From Marinibactrum halimedae (GTDB lineage Bacteria > Pseudomonadota > Gammaproteobacteria > Pseudomonadales > Cellvibrionaceae): a stretch of 42,391 bases of DNA. The position numbers and the translations under genes are program-made. The DNA is taken from positions 1 to 42,391 of the forward strand of contig NZ_JAJQVM010000039.1 in assembly GCF_021234875.1 (NCBI RefSeq), given 5' to 3'. The notes beneath the pieces were generated by a model. That model ran no database searches, was not told where the DNA came from, and saw only the letters and a list, made by a program, of their open reading frames with translations. Of the stretch, positions 16,466 to 25,219 are shown one piece after another (the stretch's first letter is position 1; every line of letters starts with the position of its first letter).

Positions 16466-17905
16466 ATGCGGACTGAATTGAAGTTACTGGTCATAGACGA
16501 CGATCATCAACATCGTCATGATTTGAAAGTGGTTCTCGATTTTATGGGAGAGCCTGTTATTGAGGCACGCAGTGACAACTGGCAAGGGCTGGTTGAATCA
16601 CAGGAATCGGGGAGTGACGCCCTTGTTGCTGTATTTATATGCAATATTGAGTCACCTCTTGAGAATTTATTAAAGGCGTTGCGTAGGTGGGATGCTCACC
16701 TGCCGTTTATTCTGTGCGGTGATTTTGGCACACAGGTGCAAGGCAATGCTGTGGTTGAAAATCTAATCATTGCACACATCAATGAAAAGCCCAGTTATGC
16801 GTGCTTAACCGATACTTTGCATCGAGCAGAGCGTTATCGAGAGGCTCAAACCAGCAATAAGCGTAATGATCAAAGTCGCCCCATTCATTTATTTCGAAGC
16901 CTAGTCGGTACCAGTCGTAATATCGAAAGTGTTCGAGAGATGATGTCTCAAGTGGCAGACAAAGAAGTCAGTGTGTTGATTTTGGGGGATTCGGGCACAG
17001 GGAAAGAAGTGGTTGCTCGAAATCTTCATTACAGTTCTGAGCGTCGTAATGGCCCTTTTGTGCCTGTCAATTGTGGTGCTATTCCGGCAGAACTTTTAGA
17101 GAGTGAATTATTTGGTCATGAAAAAGGCGCTTTTACAGGTGCGATTAGTGCTCGTGCTGGCCGGTTTGAGATGGCAGAAGGGGGGACTCTGTTTCTGGAT
17201 GAAATAGGGGATATGCCCTTGAACATGCAGGTGAAAATTTTGCGAGTGTTGCAAGAGCGTGTTTTTGAAAGGGTGGGGAGTAATAAAACCCAGTCGGTTA
17301 ATGTTCGTATTATCGCGGCCACGCATCGCAATCTAGAGAACATGATTGAGGCGGGTACATTCCGGGAAGATTTATTTTATCGGTTAAATGTATTCCCAAT
17401 TGAAATGCCGTCGTTGAATGAGAGAGCCGAAGATATTCCTCTTCTTATTAATGAGCTGGTGGCTCGTTTAGAAAGTGAAAAGCGGGGTTCTGTGCGATTT
17501 AATTCAGCTGCCATTATGTCGTTGAGTCGTCATTCATGGCCGGGTAATGTGCGTGAGCTTGCTAATTTGGTTGAGCGTATGGCGATCTTGCACCCTTATG
17601 GGGTGATTGGTGTGCAGGATTTACCGGAAAAATACCGGCATGTTCAGGTAGAAGAGGAAGCGTTTTCCTTGCCTGAGGAGGACATCGCGAGCCATTTACC
17701 TTCGGTGGCGAGCATGAATGATCGTGCGTTGTTACCAGATGAAGGTATTGATTTAAAAGAATATTTGAATAACCTAGAAAGGAACCTTATTCAACAAGCG
17801 CTGGATGATTGCGGTGGTGTTGTCGCACGAGCGGCAACACGATTAGCGATTCGTAGAACCACCTTGGTGGAAAAAATGCGTAAGTATGGTTTGCAAAGAG
17901 CCTAA
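16466..17905 (+). CDS. fleQ: Sigma-54-dependent flagellar master regulator FleQ/FlrA
   Basis: FleQ activates sigma-54 flagellar promoters and in Pseudomonas also controls exopolysaccharide genes in response to c-di-GMP. The 479-residue protein has the atypical FleQ receiver domain (ELKLLVIDDDHQHRHDLKVV, 4-23) with Asn60 where response regulators carry the phosphorylated Asp. An AAA+ domain follows: Walker A GDSGTGKE at 174-181, the sigma-54 contact loop GAFTGA at 221-226, Walker B TLFLDEIGD near 241-249. A Fis-type HTH closes the protein (GGVVARAATRLAIRRTTLVE). A FleQ box lies upstream. The usual downstream partner genes fleS and fleR are absent. Instead a STAS/HsbR-like pair follows. ATG 16466 has only a weak ribosome site. 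Confidence 0.93.
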   Translation: MRTELKLLVIDDDHQHRHDLKVVLDFMGEPVIEARSDNWQGLVESQESGSDALVAVFICNIESPLENLLKALRRWDAHLPFILCGDFGTQVQGNAVVENLIIAHINEKPSYACLTDTLHRAERYREAQTSNKRNDQSRPIHLFRSLVGTSRNIESVREMMSQVADKEVSVLILGDSGTGKEVVARNLHYSSERRNGPFVPVNCGAIPAELLESELFGHEKGAFTGAISARAGRFEMAEGGTLFLDEIGDMPLNMQVKILRVLQERVFERVGSNKTQSVNVRIIAATHRNLENMIEAGTFREDLFYRLNVFPIEMPSLNERAEDIPLLINELVARLESEKRGSVRFNSAAIMSLSRHSWPGNVRELANLVERMAILHPYGVIGVQDLPEKYRHVQVEEEAFSLPEEDIASHLPSVASMNDRALLPDEGIDLKEYLNNLERNLIQQALDDCGGVVARAATRLAIRRTTLVEKMRKYGLQRA

Positions 17906-17935
17906 AAATAGCCCAGTTTTAGCCTTAGTCTTTTG

Positions 17936-17949
17936 GTCAATAAATCGTT
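17936..17949. promoter_or_regulatory. Partial FleQ-box-like site before the STAS gene
   Basis: GTCAATAAATCGTT matches the FleQ consensus over its first ten bases and diverges at the end. It lies between fleQ and the STAS gene. Weak on its own, worth testing with the site at 16050. Confidence 0.25.
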
Positions 17950-17978
17950 CTATTTAAAATCCTATGGTTATAATCATG

Positions 17979-18019
17979 ACTCTATTTATCCAATTTTATA
18001 AGTTGATAAATAGAGTTTT
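17979..18019 (+). terminator. Long AT-rich hairpin, probable fleQ terminator
   Basis: ACTCTATTTATC (17979-17990) and GATAAATAGAGT (18005-18016) form a perfect 12-bp stem with a 14-base loop, followed by TTTG. The stem is AT-rich and the T-run short, so efficiency is uncertain. Confidence 0.6.
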
Positions 18020-18166
18020 GTCGCCCAAAGATTTTTTCTGTATTTCAACCTTATTGTGCTTGTCAGTTTGATACGACTTTGGTTTGTTATTCTCTGTGCT
18101 GTATTGGCAAGCTAGAAATGAGCGTCTACCCTTTGGGTAAAGTCACTATTTATTGAGTAGGTGAAG

Positions 18167-18481
18167 ATGACACTATCAAGTCAAATGAATGAAGCGTCTA
18201 AAGTGTGTCGAATTTCGTTGAGTGAGCGTTTCGACTTTCATTGTGTCCGTGAGTTTCGAGAAGCCTATGAGGCTGTTAAGGATCAAGGCGTAAAGCATTT
18301 TGATGTGGACTTTTCTAAAACGGGTTTTATTGACAGCTCAGCTTTAGGAATGCTGGTGAATATGGAGCGTTATTATAAAGAATTTGGTGTGTCTATTGAG
18401 TTGTCTAATTGTAATGAACAAGTTAAAAAAATATTATTAATCGCCCGTTTCGATAAAAAATTCGATATTTCTTTCCAGTGA
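18167..18481 (+). CDS. STAS-domain anti-sigma-factor antagonist (HsbA-like)
   Basis: A 104-residue single STAS domain. The phosphorylatable serine motif DSSALGML (Ser57/Ser58) follows the strand HFDVDFSKTGFI, and the protein ends with LLIARFDKKFDISF. ATG 18167 is preferred to GTG 18161 because TAGGTG precedes it. The next gene starts 10 bases after its stop and encodes a receiver-phosphatase-kinase protein. In P. aeruginosa the same pair, HsbA and HsbR, switches on serine phosphorylation so that HsbA binds either the anti-sigma factor FlgM or the diguanylate cyclase HsbD. That role is inferred by analogy. Its place in a sigma-28 flagellar cluster supports it. Confidence 0.8.
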   Translation: MTLSSQMNEASKVCRISLSERFDFHCVREFREAYEAVKDQGVKHFDVDFSKTGFIDSSALGMLVNMERYYKEFGVSIELSNCNEQVKKILLIARFDKKFDISFQ

Positions 18482-18491
18482 GTTTAGTTCG

Positions 18492-20249
18492 GTGAAGGTT
18501 CTTGTCGTTGATGATCAGGCCGATAACCGCCAGCTTCTAAAATTTATTCTCGATGATTACGGCTTTGAGTATTATGAGGCATCTAACGGAAAAGAAGCCT
18601 TAGATGTTTTTGCTCAACATGCAGGTATCGCCATCATTTTGATGGACGTTAATATGCCTGTGATGGATGGGCTTGAAGCCACACGTCGTATTAAATCCGA
18701 AGCGGGTAATCGCTTTGTCCCTGTTATTTTCATTACTGCTTTAGATAATCCCGATTCATTGCGGGAATGTTTGAATTCTGGCGGCGATGACTTTATTGGC
18801 AAGCCGGTTGATGAAGTTGTACTTATTTCTCGACTCGAAGTCCATAAGCGCAATTATGAATCTTACCAGACTATTGCAAAGCAAAACCAAGAGTTAATTT
18901 ATCATAATGAGATGACCAACTGCGAACACGCTGTGGTAGATCATGTTTTTAAGAATGTGATTTATCGGCCAGGCAGTGAAGTGGATGGGGTGACCACTTA
19001 TGTCTCTCCTGTGGCCATGTTTAATGGCGATGTGTGTTTATCAAAAAAAAGTGTTGGTGGGGGTATTTATTCTTTTATTGGGGATTTTACTGGCCACGGG
19101 CTTTCTGCGGCCATTGGCACTATGCCAATGGCAGATATCTTCTTTGCAATGTCGAGCAAAGGTGCGGCTATTGAGGCCATCGTTCGTGAAATGAACACCA
19201 AGCTCATGCAGATTTTGCCGCCAAATATGTTTTGTTGCGCCATCATTATTCACATTAGTAATGATCATCGGCGTTTGAGGGTGTGGAGTGGCGGTATGCA
19301 CGAGGTGTATTTATTGAATGAGGACAGTGACATTATTGATTTGGTTCGCTCCCAGCATATGCCATTAGGGTTATTGGAAGATTTTGAATTTGAAGAAGAT
19401 GTGGTTGAAATTTTATTGCCCCCAAAAACCCGTGTATTAGCTTATACCGATGGCTTGGTTGAAGCAGAGAATCATGGTGGAGAACAGTTTGGTACCAATC
19501 GTTTACGAGCGGCAGTATTAAGCAGTAAAGGGCAGTCTTTAATTCCGCATTTGTTGAATGCGGTAACCTCTTTTAAGGATGGCGCCGATCAAGATGACGA
19601 CTTAAGTATGGTCGAAGTTTTTTGTGACTGTGAGCGTCAACAGCAGGTGAATTTAAAAGCCGAAGCACAACGAAATGTTCGGGCGCAGAAACTGAAAACG
19701 GATACCCATCTTGCTAATGTATTGCCGTGGCAATTTAAAATATCTTTAAATGCAGCGGAATTACGGCGTGATGACGCTCTATTGAATTTGGTGTCAATTC
19801 TTCAGGCTGCAGGTGTTGAATACGCTCAGTCTTCTTTGTCTTATACTATTATCAGTGAGCTTTTTAATAATGCCTTGGAGCATGGTTTGTTACAATTAGA
19901 TTCTTCCCTAAAATCGGAAGCAGAGGGATTTGAACAATACTATGACACGCGTAAACAACGTTTGCATGAATTAAAAGAAGGGAATATTGAAATAGACTTA
20001 TCTATTCGCCCCCCTGAAACGTTGACAAAAACCGAAGAAAAGTATGTCGAGGAAATGATAATGAATACAAAACCTTTTTTGGACATTATCATTACCGATT
20101 CGGGAGATGGTTTTACGCTATCAGAAGACAGTTATGAAAAAGAAGAAAGCTCTTATGGTCGTGGGTTAGAGCTTCTTAAAGCATTGTGTCACTCTTTGGA
20201 GTACAGTTTGGGTGGGCGTCGTGTGCATGCCTCGCTTTTATTGGAATAG
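18492..20249 (+). CDS. Receiver-PP2C phosphatase-HATPase regulator (HsbR-like)
   Basis: A 585-residue three-domain protein. It has an N-terminal receiver (acidic pocket Asp7/Asp8, phosphoacceptor Asp52 in MDVNMP, Thr82, Lys104). A SpoIIE/PP2C-type serine phosphatase spans about 160-380 (GDFTGHGLSAAIGTMPM; TDGLVEAENHGGEQFG; DDDLSMVEV), and an anti-sigma-type HATPase spans about 415-585 (ISELFNNALEHGL; ITDSGDGF; YGRGLELL). Such proteins dephosphorylate and, through the HATPase, rephosphorylate their STAS partner, and the receiver sets the balance. Input would come from an HptB-like phosphotransfer protein not in this window. The start is GTG 18492. The start context is poor, but the upstream gene ends 10 bases before. 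A terminator follows. Confidence 0.85.
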   Translation: MKVLVVDDQADNRQLLKFILDDYGFEYYEASNGKEALDVFAQHAGIAIILMDVNMPVMDGLEATRRIKSEAGNRFVPVIFITALDNPDSLRECLNSGGDDFIGKPVDEVVLISRLEVHKRNYESYQTIAKQNQELIYHNEMTNCEHAVVDHVFKNVIYRPGSEVDGVTTYVSPVAMFNGDVCLSKKSVGGGIYSFIGDFTGHGLSAAIGTMPMADIFFAMSSKGAAIEAIVREMNTKLMQILPPNMFCCAIIIHISNDHRRLRVWSGGMHEVYLLNEDSDIIDLVRSQHMPLGLLEDFEFEEDVVEILLPPKTRVLAYTDGLVEAENHGGEQFGTNRLRAAVLSSKGQSLIPHLLNAVTSFKDGADQDDDLSMVEVFCDCERQQQVNLKAEAQRNVRAQKLKTDTHLANVLPWQFKISLNAAELRRDDALLNLVSILQAAGVEYAQSSLSYTIISELFNNALEHGLLQLDSSLKSEAEGFEQYYDTRKQRLHELKEGNIEIDLSIRPPETLTKTEEKYVEEMIMNTKPFLDIIITDSGDGFTLSEDSYEKEESSYGRGLELLKALCHSLEYSLGGRRVHASLLLE

Positions 20250-20259
20250 TTTTTATTGG

Positions 20260-20282
20260 AATGGCTTTGGAAGCCATTTTTA
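20260..20282 (+). terminator. Terminator overlapping the end of bioA
   Basis: AATGGCTT and AAGCCATT form a perfect 8-bp stem with a TGG loop, followed by TTTTAT. It serves the HsbR-like gene on the plus strand, and its T-run lies over the bioA stop codon of the opposite strand. Confidence 0.75.
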
Positions 20283-21611
20283 TCGCTGTCCAATTCGCTT
20301 TACGACTTGAGTCAATTGGTGAGTTAGAAAATCTAAGTCGTTATCATTCATCACATACGGCGGCATAATGTACACTAATTTCCCAAAGGGTCTTACCCAA
20401 ATACCGGCTTGAACGAATAGGTCTTGTACGTCGTCTAGTGCCACAGGGTGCGTCAGTTCTACCACGCCAATGGCGCCCAATACCCGAACGTCTTTTACAT
20501 GAGGTAATGCTCTACAGGGAGCAAGGCCTGTATTTAATCCCTGTTCTAGTCGCTTGATATTTCCCTGCCAATTGAGGCCTTCCCATGTGTGATGCAGTAG
20601 AAGGTCTAGGCTTTTATTGGCGACGGCACAAGCCAGTGGATTTCCCATATAGGTGGGGCCATGCATGAGTACGGCGGCTTCACCTTCGGCGATGCCCTGA
20701 GCGATGGTCGGTGTACACAAAGTGGCCGCCAAAGTGATGTAGCCTGCGGTAAGCGTTTTGCCCAAGCATAAAATATCCGGTGCGATACCGGCGTGTTCGC
20801 AGGCAAACAGTTTTCCTGTGCGCCCTAATCCGGTGGCGATTTCATCCGCGATTAACAATACGTTAAACTCATTGCAGAGTTGTCGCACGGCTTTCAGGTA
20901 ATCGGGGGAATAAAAATTCATACCGCCAGTGCCTTGCACAATCGGCTCTAAAACCACTGCGGCAATGTGTTTATGGTGTGTTTCTATTTGCGTGGTGACA
21001 CTTTTAAGGTGAATGGCTTGTAGGGGTTCATTAAACCCACAGGTAGGTTTTTCGCAAAAAAATTGTTGGGTGAGATTTTGTTGGAATAAGTGGTGCATTC
21101 CAGTAACCGGGTCACACACAGACATAGCCGCAAAGGTATCGCCGTGATAACCACCAGAAAGAGAGAGCAATCGGTTTTTTTCGGGTTTTCCTTGGCTGTG
21201 CCAATACTGCAGTGCCATTTTCATTGCGACTTCAATGGCAACGGAGCCACTATCACATAGAAAAACTTTCTCTAGTGCACCAGGGGCAATCTTTGCCAGG
21301 TGTTTGCATAAGGTAATAGCGGGTTCGTGAGTAAGGCCACCAAACATGATGTGAGCCATGTGATCCAGCTGATCTCTGACGGCTTGGTTCAGTTCTGGAT
21401 GATTATAACCATGGAGTACGCTCCACCATGAAGACATGCCATCGATTAACTCTCGCCCATCGTGCAAGGTAATTCTGACGCCTTCGGCGTGGGAGACAGG
21501 ATAAATCGGTGCAAGGCTATTGACTGCAGAATAGGGGTGCCATACATGCTGTTTGTCCCATTCAATCAATGTTTGAGTATCGAGCGAAGGAGAGGGCGGC
21601 TTCTGGCTCAT
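20280..21611 (-). CDS. bioA: Adenosylmethionine-8-amino-7-oxononanoate aminotransferase
   Basis: BioA transfers the amino group of S-adenosylmethionine to KAPA, forming DAPA in biotin synthesis. It is a cytoplasmic class III PLP enzyme. The 443 residues show the BioA signature QHVWHPYS (21-28), DGMSSWWSVLHGYNHP, the SGSVAIEVAMKMALQYW helix, GGYHGDTFAAMSVCDP, the PLP-binding LIADEIATGLGRTG (Asp256), and the Schiff-base Lys285 in LGKTLTAGY. AAGGAAA precedes the ATG. No other biotin gene is in the window, and no BirA operator was recognised upstream. Confidence 0.97.
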   Translation of the reverse strand: MSQKPPSPSLDTQTLIEWDKQHVWHPYSAVNSLAPIYPVSHAEGVRITLHDGRELIDGMSSWWSVLHGYNHPELNQAVRDQLDHMAHIMFGGLTHEPAITLCKHLAKIAPGALEKVFLCDSGSVAIEVAMKMALQYWHSQGKPEKNRLLSLSGGYHGDTFAAMSVCDPVTGMHHLFQQNLTQQFFCEKPTCGFNEPLQAIHLKSVTTQIETHHKHIAAVVLEPIVQGTGGMNFYSPDYLKAVRQLCNEFNVLLIADEIATGLGRTGKLFACEHAGIAPDILCLGKTLTAGYITLAATLCTPTIAQGIAEGEAAVLMHGPTYMGNPLACAVANKSLDLLLHHTWEGLNWQGNIKRLEQGLNTGLAPCRALPHVKDVRVLGAIGVVELTHPVALDDVQDLFVQAGIWVRPFGKLVYIMPPYVMNDNDLDFLTHQLTQVVKRIGQR

Positions 21612-21665
21612 GGTGTTTCCTTAATCGCAGTCGTATTTAAAGCGGTCAGTAATTAAAACGGTCAA

Positions 21666-21693
21666 TATTTAAAACAAACTATTTAAAACAAAC
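21666..21693. repeat. 14-bp perfect tandem duplication
   Basis: TATTTAAAACAAAC occurs twice head to tail, 55-82 bases upstream of bioA. A related AATTAAAACGGTCAAT precedes it. It may have grown by slippage in the bioA promoter region. Confidence 0.85.
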
Positions 21694-21863
21694 GCGATTG
21701 TATCGGCTTGTTGTTAAAAGCCCAACGGATTCATGTATTGATTTGAATTAAGGTGCGCTCACTTCGTGTGAAATTACTGACTGGCACTCAAGGATCAAGA
21801 AAAACAGCGAAGGAGTATGAATTAGTCACAATGGCTAATGACCAGTCGCTTATATCGGCATAC

Positions 21864-21881
21864 ACTCTATGGCCATAGAGT
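21864..21881. promoter_or_regulatory. 18-bp perfect palindrome between bioA and the cyclase gene
   Basis: ACTCTATGGCCATAGAGT is its own reverse complement. With no loop and no T-run it suits a dimeric regulator better than a terminator. It lies 234 bases before the cyclase ATG and 253 bases before bioA. The regulator is unknown. Confidence 0.5.
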
Positions 21882-22115
21882 TTGTAGGTGAATAAAGTTT
21901 TACAAATAATTTATTGGCTCATAAATGCCAAATAGTCGTTTCGCGTGTCTTTGGTGTTTAAATTGGTGAAGGCATTAATGGTGGGCGATTTTTAGGTGTG
22001 TTGTGTGAACAGTTTAAAAGGGTTTTCCCGTTGAGAATAAATATCGAGCAACGTTTTCTTTCCGTCTGGTCACAGGATCGTATTGACAGACGTTGTCAGT
22101 TCTGGAGTGCCTGTG

Positions 22116-23672
22116 ATGAGTAAATGGCAGTCATTGCTATTTGCTTCAAAGGCCTTGGCCCCTTTGAAGTTACTTTGGCGCTTGTGGCGGCACCGTCGTG
22201 TACCTATTGCCGTAAAAATGGCATTAGTACTTTCTGTTGTCACGTTCCTTGCCATGGGGTTATTGGCGTTGGCGGCTTGGACAGCACAGAAAGAGTTGCT
22301 TAGCCAGCAAATACGGGATTATGGCTCCACTATTGCTCAACAATGGGCCTCTACTGCCACAGAGTCTTTATTTACCGACGACTCCTTCACGATGCAGGTT
22401 CTGGTCAATAATTTGGTGCGAAATCGAAAAATTTATGGTGCGGCTGTTTTTGATGAATTTGGTCAGCAGAGAGTCCATCAAGGTGTCATTCCGCAAGTGC
22501 CTTTAGCGTATATTAAACAACCTGAAAATAGGCTCGAAGAGGATGTCTGGATTTGGGAGTTTGCACCAGATGAGAGCTCATTGATTGCCTTTGTTGCCCC
22601 CATCAGCTTTCGGGATGTGAAAGCGGGGGATGCGTTAGTGGTCATTTCCAAATGGGAATTGGAATTGGGATTTGGTAATAATGCCAAGCTGTTGCTTTGG
22701 ATGGCGTTGGCGGCGTTTGTTGTCATGATTGTCATTGCACGTTTATTGAGCCGTGCCATGGCGCAGCCCATTACTCGCTTGGTGGAGGCTGCCGATGCTA
22801 TTGGTCAGGGCGATTACACGGTTAATTTGACGGAAAAGCGCAATGATGAATTGGGAGAATTAGTTCAAGCCTTGAATCGTTCTGCGCGAAATTTGAAGCG
22901 TCGCCAAGAAGTGGAAAATGTGGTGAATCGGTTGGTGGATCGAGATGTCGCCGAGTCGTTGTTGTCTCAAACTGAAGGCTTGGCTCTGGGCAGCCAGGAA
23001 ATAGAAGCAACCGTTGTCTTTGTCGATATCGTTGCGTTTACCTCGTTATCCGAGCAATTGGAAACAGCCGAGGTGGTGCAGTTATTGAATGAATTTTTTG
23101 ATGCAGTTGCCCGAGTCAGTAATGCCTTTAACGGCACCATTGATAAATTCATTGGTGATTGTGCAATGGTGCTTTTCGGGGCGCCAAAAAGTGATCCGCA
23201 CCATCGTCTGCATGGATTATGTTTCTCCCGGGCCATTATTTTGTTGATGTCCATCGTGAATCGCAAGCGCATCGCTCAAGGCTTAAGGCCCATTGAAGTG
23301 CGTGTGGGGGTCAACAGTGGGGAGTTAATGGCGGGCATTGTGGGGGCATCAGATCGTATGGAATACACGGCCATTGGTGATGTCGTCAATTTGGCGTCAC
23401 GTTTGAGTGGTTTGGGGCCGAGCAGTGAAATTTTGGCTTCGGGTAATAGTGTTCATCATCAGAGTTTGAATAATGCCAATGCGCAAATACAAGCTTGGAA
23501 AACCTTATCTGTAAAAGGAAAAAAAGCGCCAGTGGATACTTATTTGGTGTCAGAGCTATCCCCTGAAGACGAGGCAAAAATCAAAGTGGTATTGCGACAA
23601 TGCTTATCTGATTTTAACCAATTGAAGAAGTCAACGAAGAGTGAAAAGGTATCAGAAGAGTTAGTGTCGTGA
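22116..23672 (+). CDS. Class III adenylate cyclase with periplasmic sensor and HAMP domain
   Basis: A 518-residue inner-membrane protein predicted to make cAMP from ATP. A first membrane helix (about 32-55: MALVLSVVTFLAMGLLALAA), a periplasmic region of about 130 residues, a second helix (LLLWMALAAFVVMIVIARLL), a HAMP linker, and a C-terminal cyclase domain follow in order. Catalytic features: metal-binding Asp304 in VVFVDIVAFTSLS, Lys344 in IDKFIGD (adenine-selective), the second metal Asp348, and EYTAIGDVVNLASRL with Asn425 and Arg429. All are present, so it should be active. ATG 22116 is chosen over TTG 22083 because GGAG lies 8 bases upstream. The extracytoplasmic signal is unknown. Confidence 0.92.
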   Translation: MSKWQSLLFASKALAPLKLLWRLWRHRRVPIAVKMALVLSVVTFLAMGLLALAAWTAQKELLSQQIRDYGSTIAQQWASTATESLFTDDSFTMQVLVNNLVRNRKIYGAAVFDEFGQQRVHQGVIPQVPLAYIKQPENRLEEDVWIWEFAPDESSLIAFVAPISFRDVKAGDALVVISKWELELGFGNNAKLLLWMALAAFVVMIVIARLLSRAMAQPITRLVEAADAIGQGDYTVNLTEKRNDELGELVQALNRSARNLKRRQEVENVVNRLVDRDVAESLLSQTEGLALGSQEIEATVVFVDIVAFTSLSEQLETAEVVQLLNEFFDAVARVSNAFNGTIDKFIGDCAMVLFGAPKSDPHHRLHGLCFSRAIILLMSIVNRKRIAQGLRPIEVRVGVNSGELMAGIVGASDRMEYTAIGDVVNLASRLSGLGPSSEILASGNSVHHQSLNNANAQIQAWKTLSVKGKKAPVDTYLVSELSPEDEAKIKVVLRQCLSDFNQLKKSTKSEKVSEELVS

Positions 23673-23841
23673 TGGGGTTTACTAGATAAAATCTTAAGAA
23701 AAGTTGTGATGCCTATATCATCTTAATCCCTGTGTTATTTTTGGCGACAGTGTTGTTTTGTGTCAGTGGTAGACTGGCGTGAAGTAGAGCTTCTCCTGCA
23801 GCGGTTTAACTCTTTTTTCCTGAAACAGCTTGATTAAAATT

Positions 23842-25110
23842 ATGCCAACAAAAATTCTGACTACAATGGTATTGGCCGCAGTCATTGCGAATATGGGGGT
23901 GTTAACCGGTTGCCAAGTCATTGGCAGCGCTCTTCCTGCTTGGAGCCCAGACAATCCACCTACCCTAAGAGAGGCCAGTTATTTGGTCGAGACCAATAAC
24001 TTTGCCCGACTTAACCTCCTATTTGATCAAGTAACCGCAGCAAACCCCGAATACGATGATCTTCAGTCTTTAAAACAAACGATTCCTAAGCGGGTGCAGC
24101 GTTATGAGAGTCGTCAAGTAGAACAGGCGAGACAATTGGTTGCACGCCATCAATGGCAGGATGCGTGGGCAGTATTGGCCGAAAGTCAGCGGAATTTACC
24201 CAATAGCAAAGCCCTTCAGGAAACCGAAGTGGTATTGCGTGGTAAGCACCTCAAGTTGTTGGGTGAGCTGGAGGCGCGAGAAACCTTACTGGCGGCAAAA
24301 ACGTTGGTGGGAAAGATGGCATTAGCCCAAGACAGAGAGAAATTGCAGGTTCAAATGCCTTGGGCGTTTATCAATCGGGCAAAAGAGCGTCAGAGCCGAG
24401 CTATTTTGGTGGATAAGTTGCGAGAATGTGTTCGTCAGGCATTGAGTGTGAACAATCAGCAGTTGGCCTCTCAATGTTCGACAGTGGGTAAACAGCTTGG
24501 CGGGCAACCTTTGGGCAGCACATTAGAGCGCCAAGCATCTGCTAATTCAACACCATCCCTTACGGTGAGTAGCCCAGCAAACACAAAGGTAGCAACACCT
24601 AAGCCATTTCATAATGGACAAAGGCAATCCGCCATCATTCATGCTCAGCGGGTGAAAGCCTTGAAAAAGGAGTACCAAGATCTGGTTTCCGTGCGGTGGT
24701 GGCAAGGGGCGATACAAACTCTGGAAAAGCTGGAGTCTGAAGCACCCAAGGATCCGGACATTCGACGTTGGCGTGGGCAAATTAATGCCATTATTGATGC
24801 GGAAATTGCCGCAGGTATCGAGAGAGGTGAATCCTTGTACAGTCAGGGGTTGTTAAACCAAGCCCTAGACGTATGGCGACAGTTATTAATATTAGACCCG
24901 AATAACAGTGCTGTTATCGAGCGTATCAGTCGTACGGAACGCTTCCTAGAGAAGCTTCAGCGTTTGCAAGCGAGAAGCAATAGTACAAAAAATAGTGCAA
25001 AAAACAGTACCAGCAACGGTATGAGTAACAGAACCGGCAATGGTGGCGGTACAAGATCAATGAGAGCGGCAAGCGATAAAGCGCTAGTGGGGCAAAACGG
25101 CTTGCGTTAG
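23842..25110 (+). CDS. TPR-containing lipoprotein of unknown function
   Basis: A 422-residue predicted lipoprotein. The signal peptide ends VLTGC with Cys24 as lipidation site. The mature protein is helical with repeat-like units: REASYLVETNNFARLNLLFD, ARQLVARHQWQDAWAVLAES, LVSVRWWQGAIQTLEKLESE, and a TPR-like GESLYSQGLLNQALDVWRQL followed by LDPNN. The tail is Ser/Asn/Gly-rich and low in complexity (NSTKNSAKNSTSNG), encoded by short repeats. No enzymatic motif is visible. ATG 23842 is chosen over TTG 23830. It lies 169 bases after the cyclase gene and 109 bases before ttcA. A role as an envelope scaffold is only a guess. Confidence 0.75.
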   Translation: MPTKILTTMVLAAVIANMGVLTGCQVIGSALPAWSPDNPPTLREASYLVETNNFARLNLLFDQVTAANPEYDDLQSLKQTIPKRVQRYESRQVEQARQLVARHQWQDAWAVLAESQRNLPNSKALQETEVVLRGKHLKLLGELEARETLLAAKTLVGKMALAQDREKLQVQMPWAFINRAKERQSRAILVDKLRECVRQALSVNNQQLASQCSTVGKQLGGQPLGSTLERQASANSTPSLTVSSPANTKVATPKPFHNGQRQSAIIHAQRVKALKKEYQDLVSVRWWQGAIQTLEKLESEAPKDPDIRRWRGQINAIIDAEIAAGIERGESLYSQGLLNQALDVWRQLLILDPNNSAVIERISRTERFLEKLQRLQARSNSTKNSAKNSTSNGMSNRTGNGGGTRSMRAASDKALVGQNGLR

Positions 25111-25219
25111 AGAGTATTCACTCTAGAATAGGCGCCCTTATTTTTCCATTGGTTAACTTTTGTGTATTGACCAATGCGATTTACTCAATGCCATTAGCAT
25201 GTTGTCACCAAGGTTTATC

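Larger units (their letters stand above)
21612..22115. other. Divergent gap between bioA and the adenylate cyclase gene
   Basis: 504 bases with no gene. It contains the 14-bp duplication (21666-21693), an 18-bp perfect palindrome (21864-21881), and AT-rich sequence likely to carry both promoters. No sigma-28-like element was found. Confidence 0.5.
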
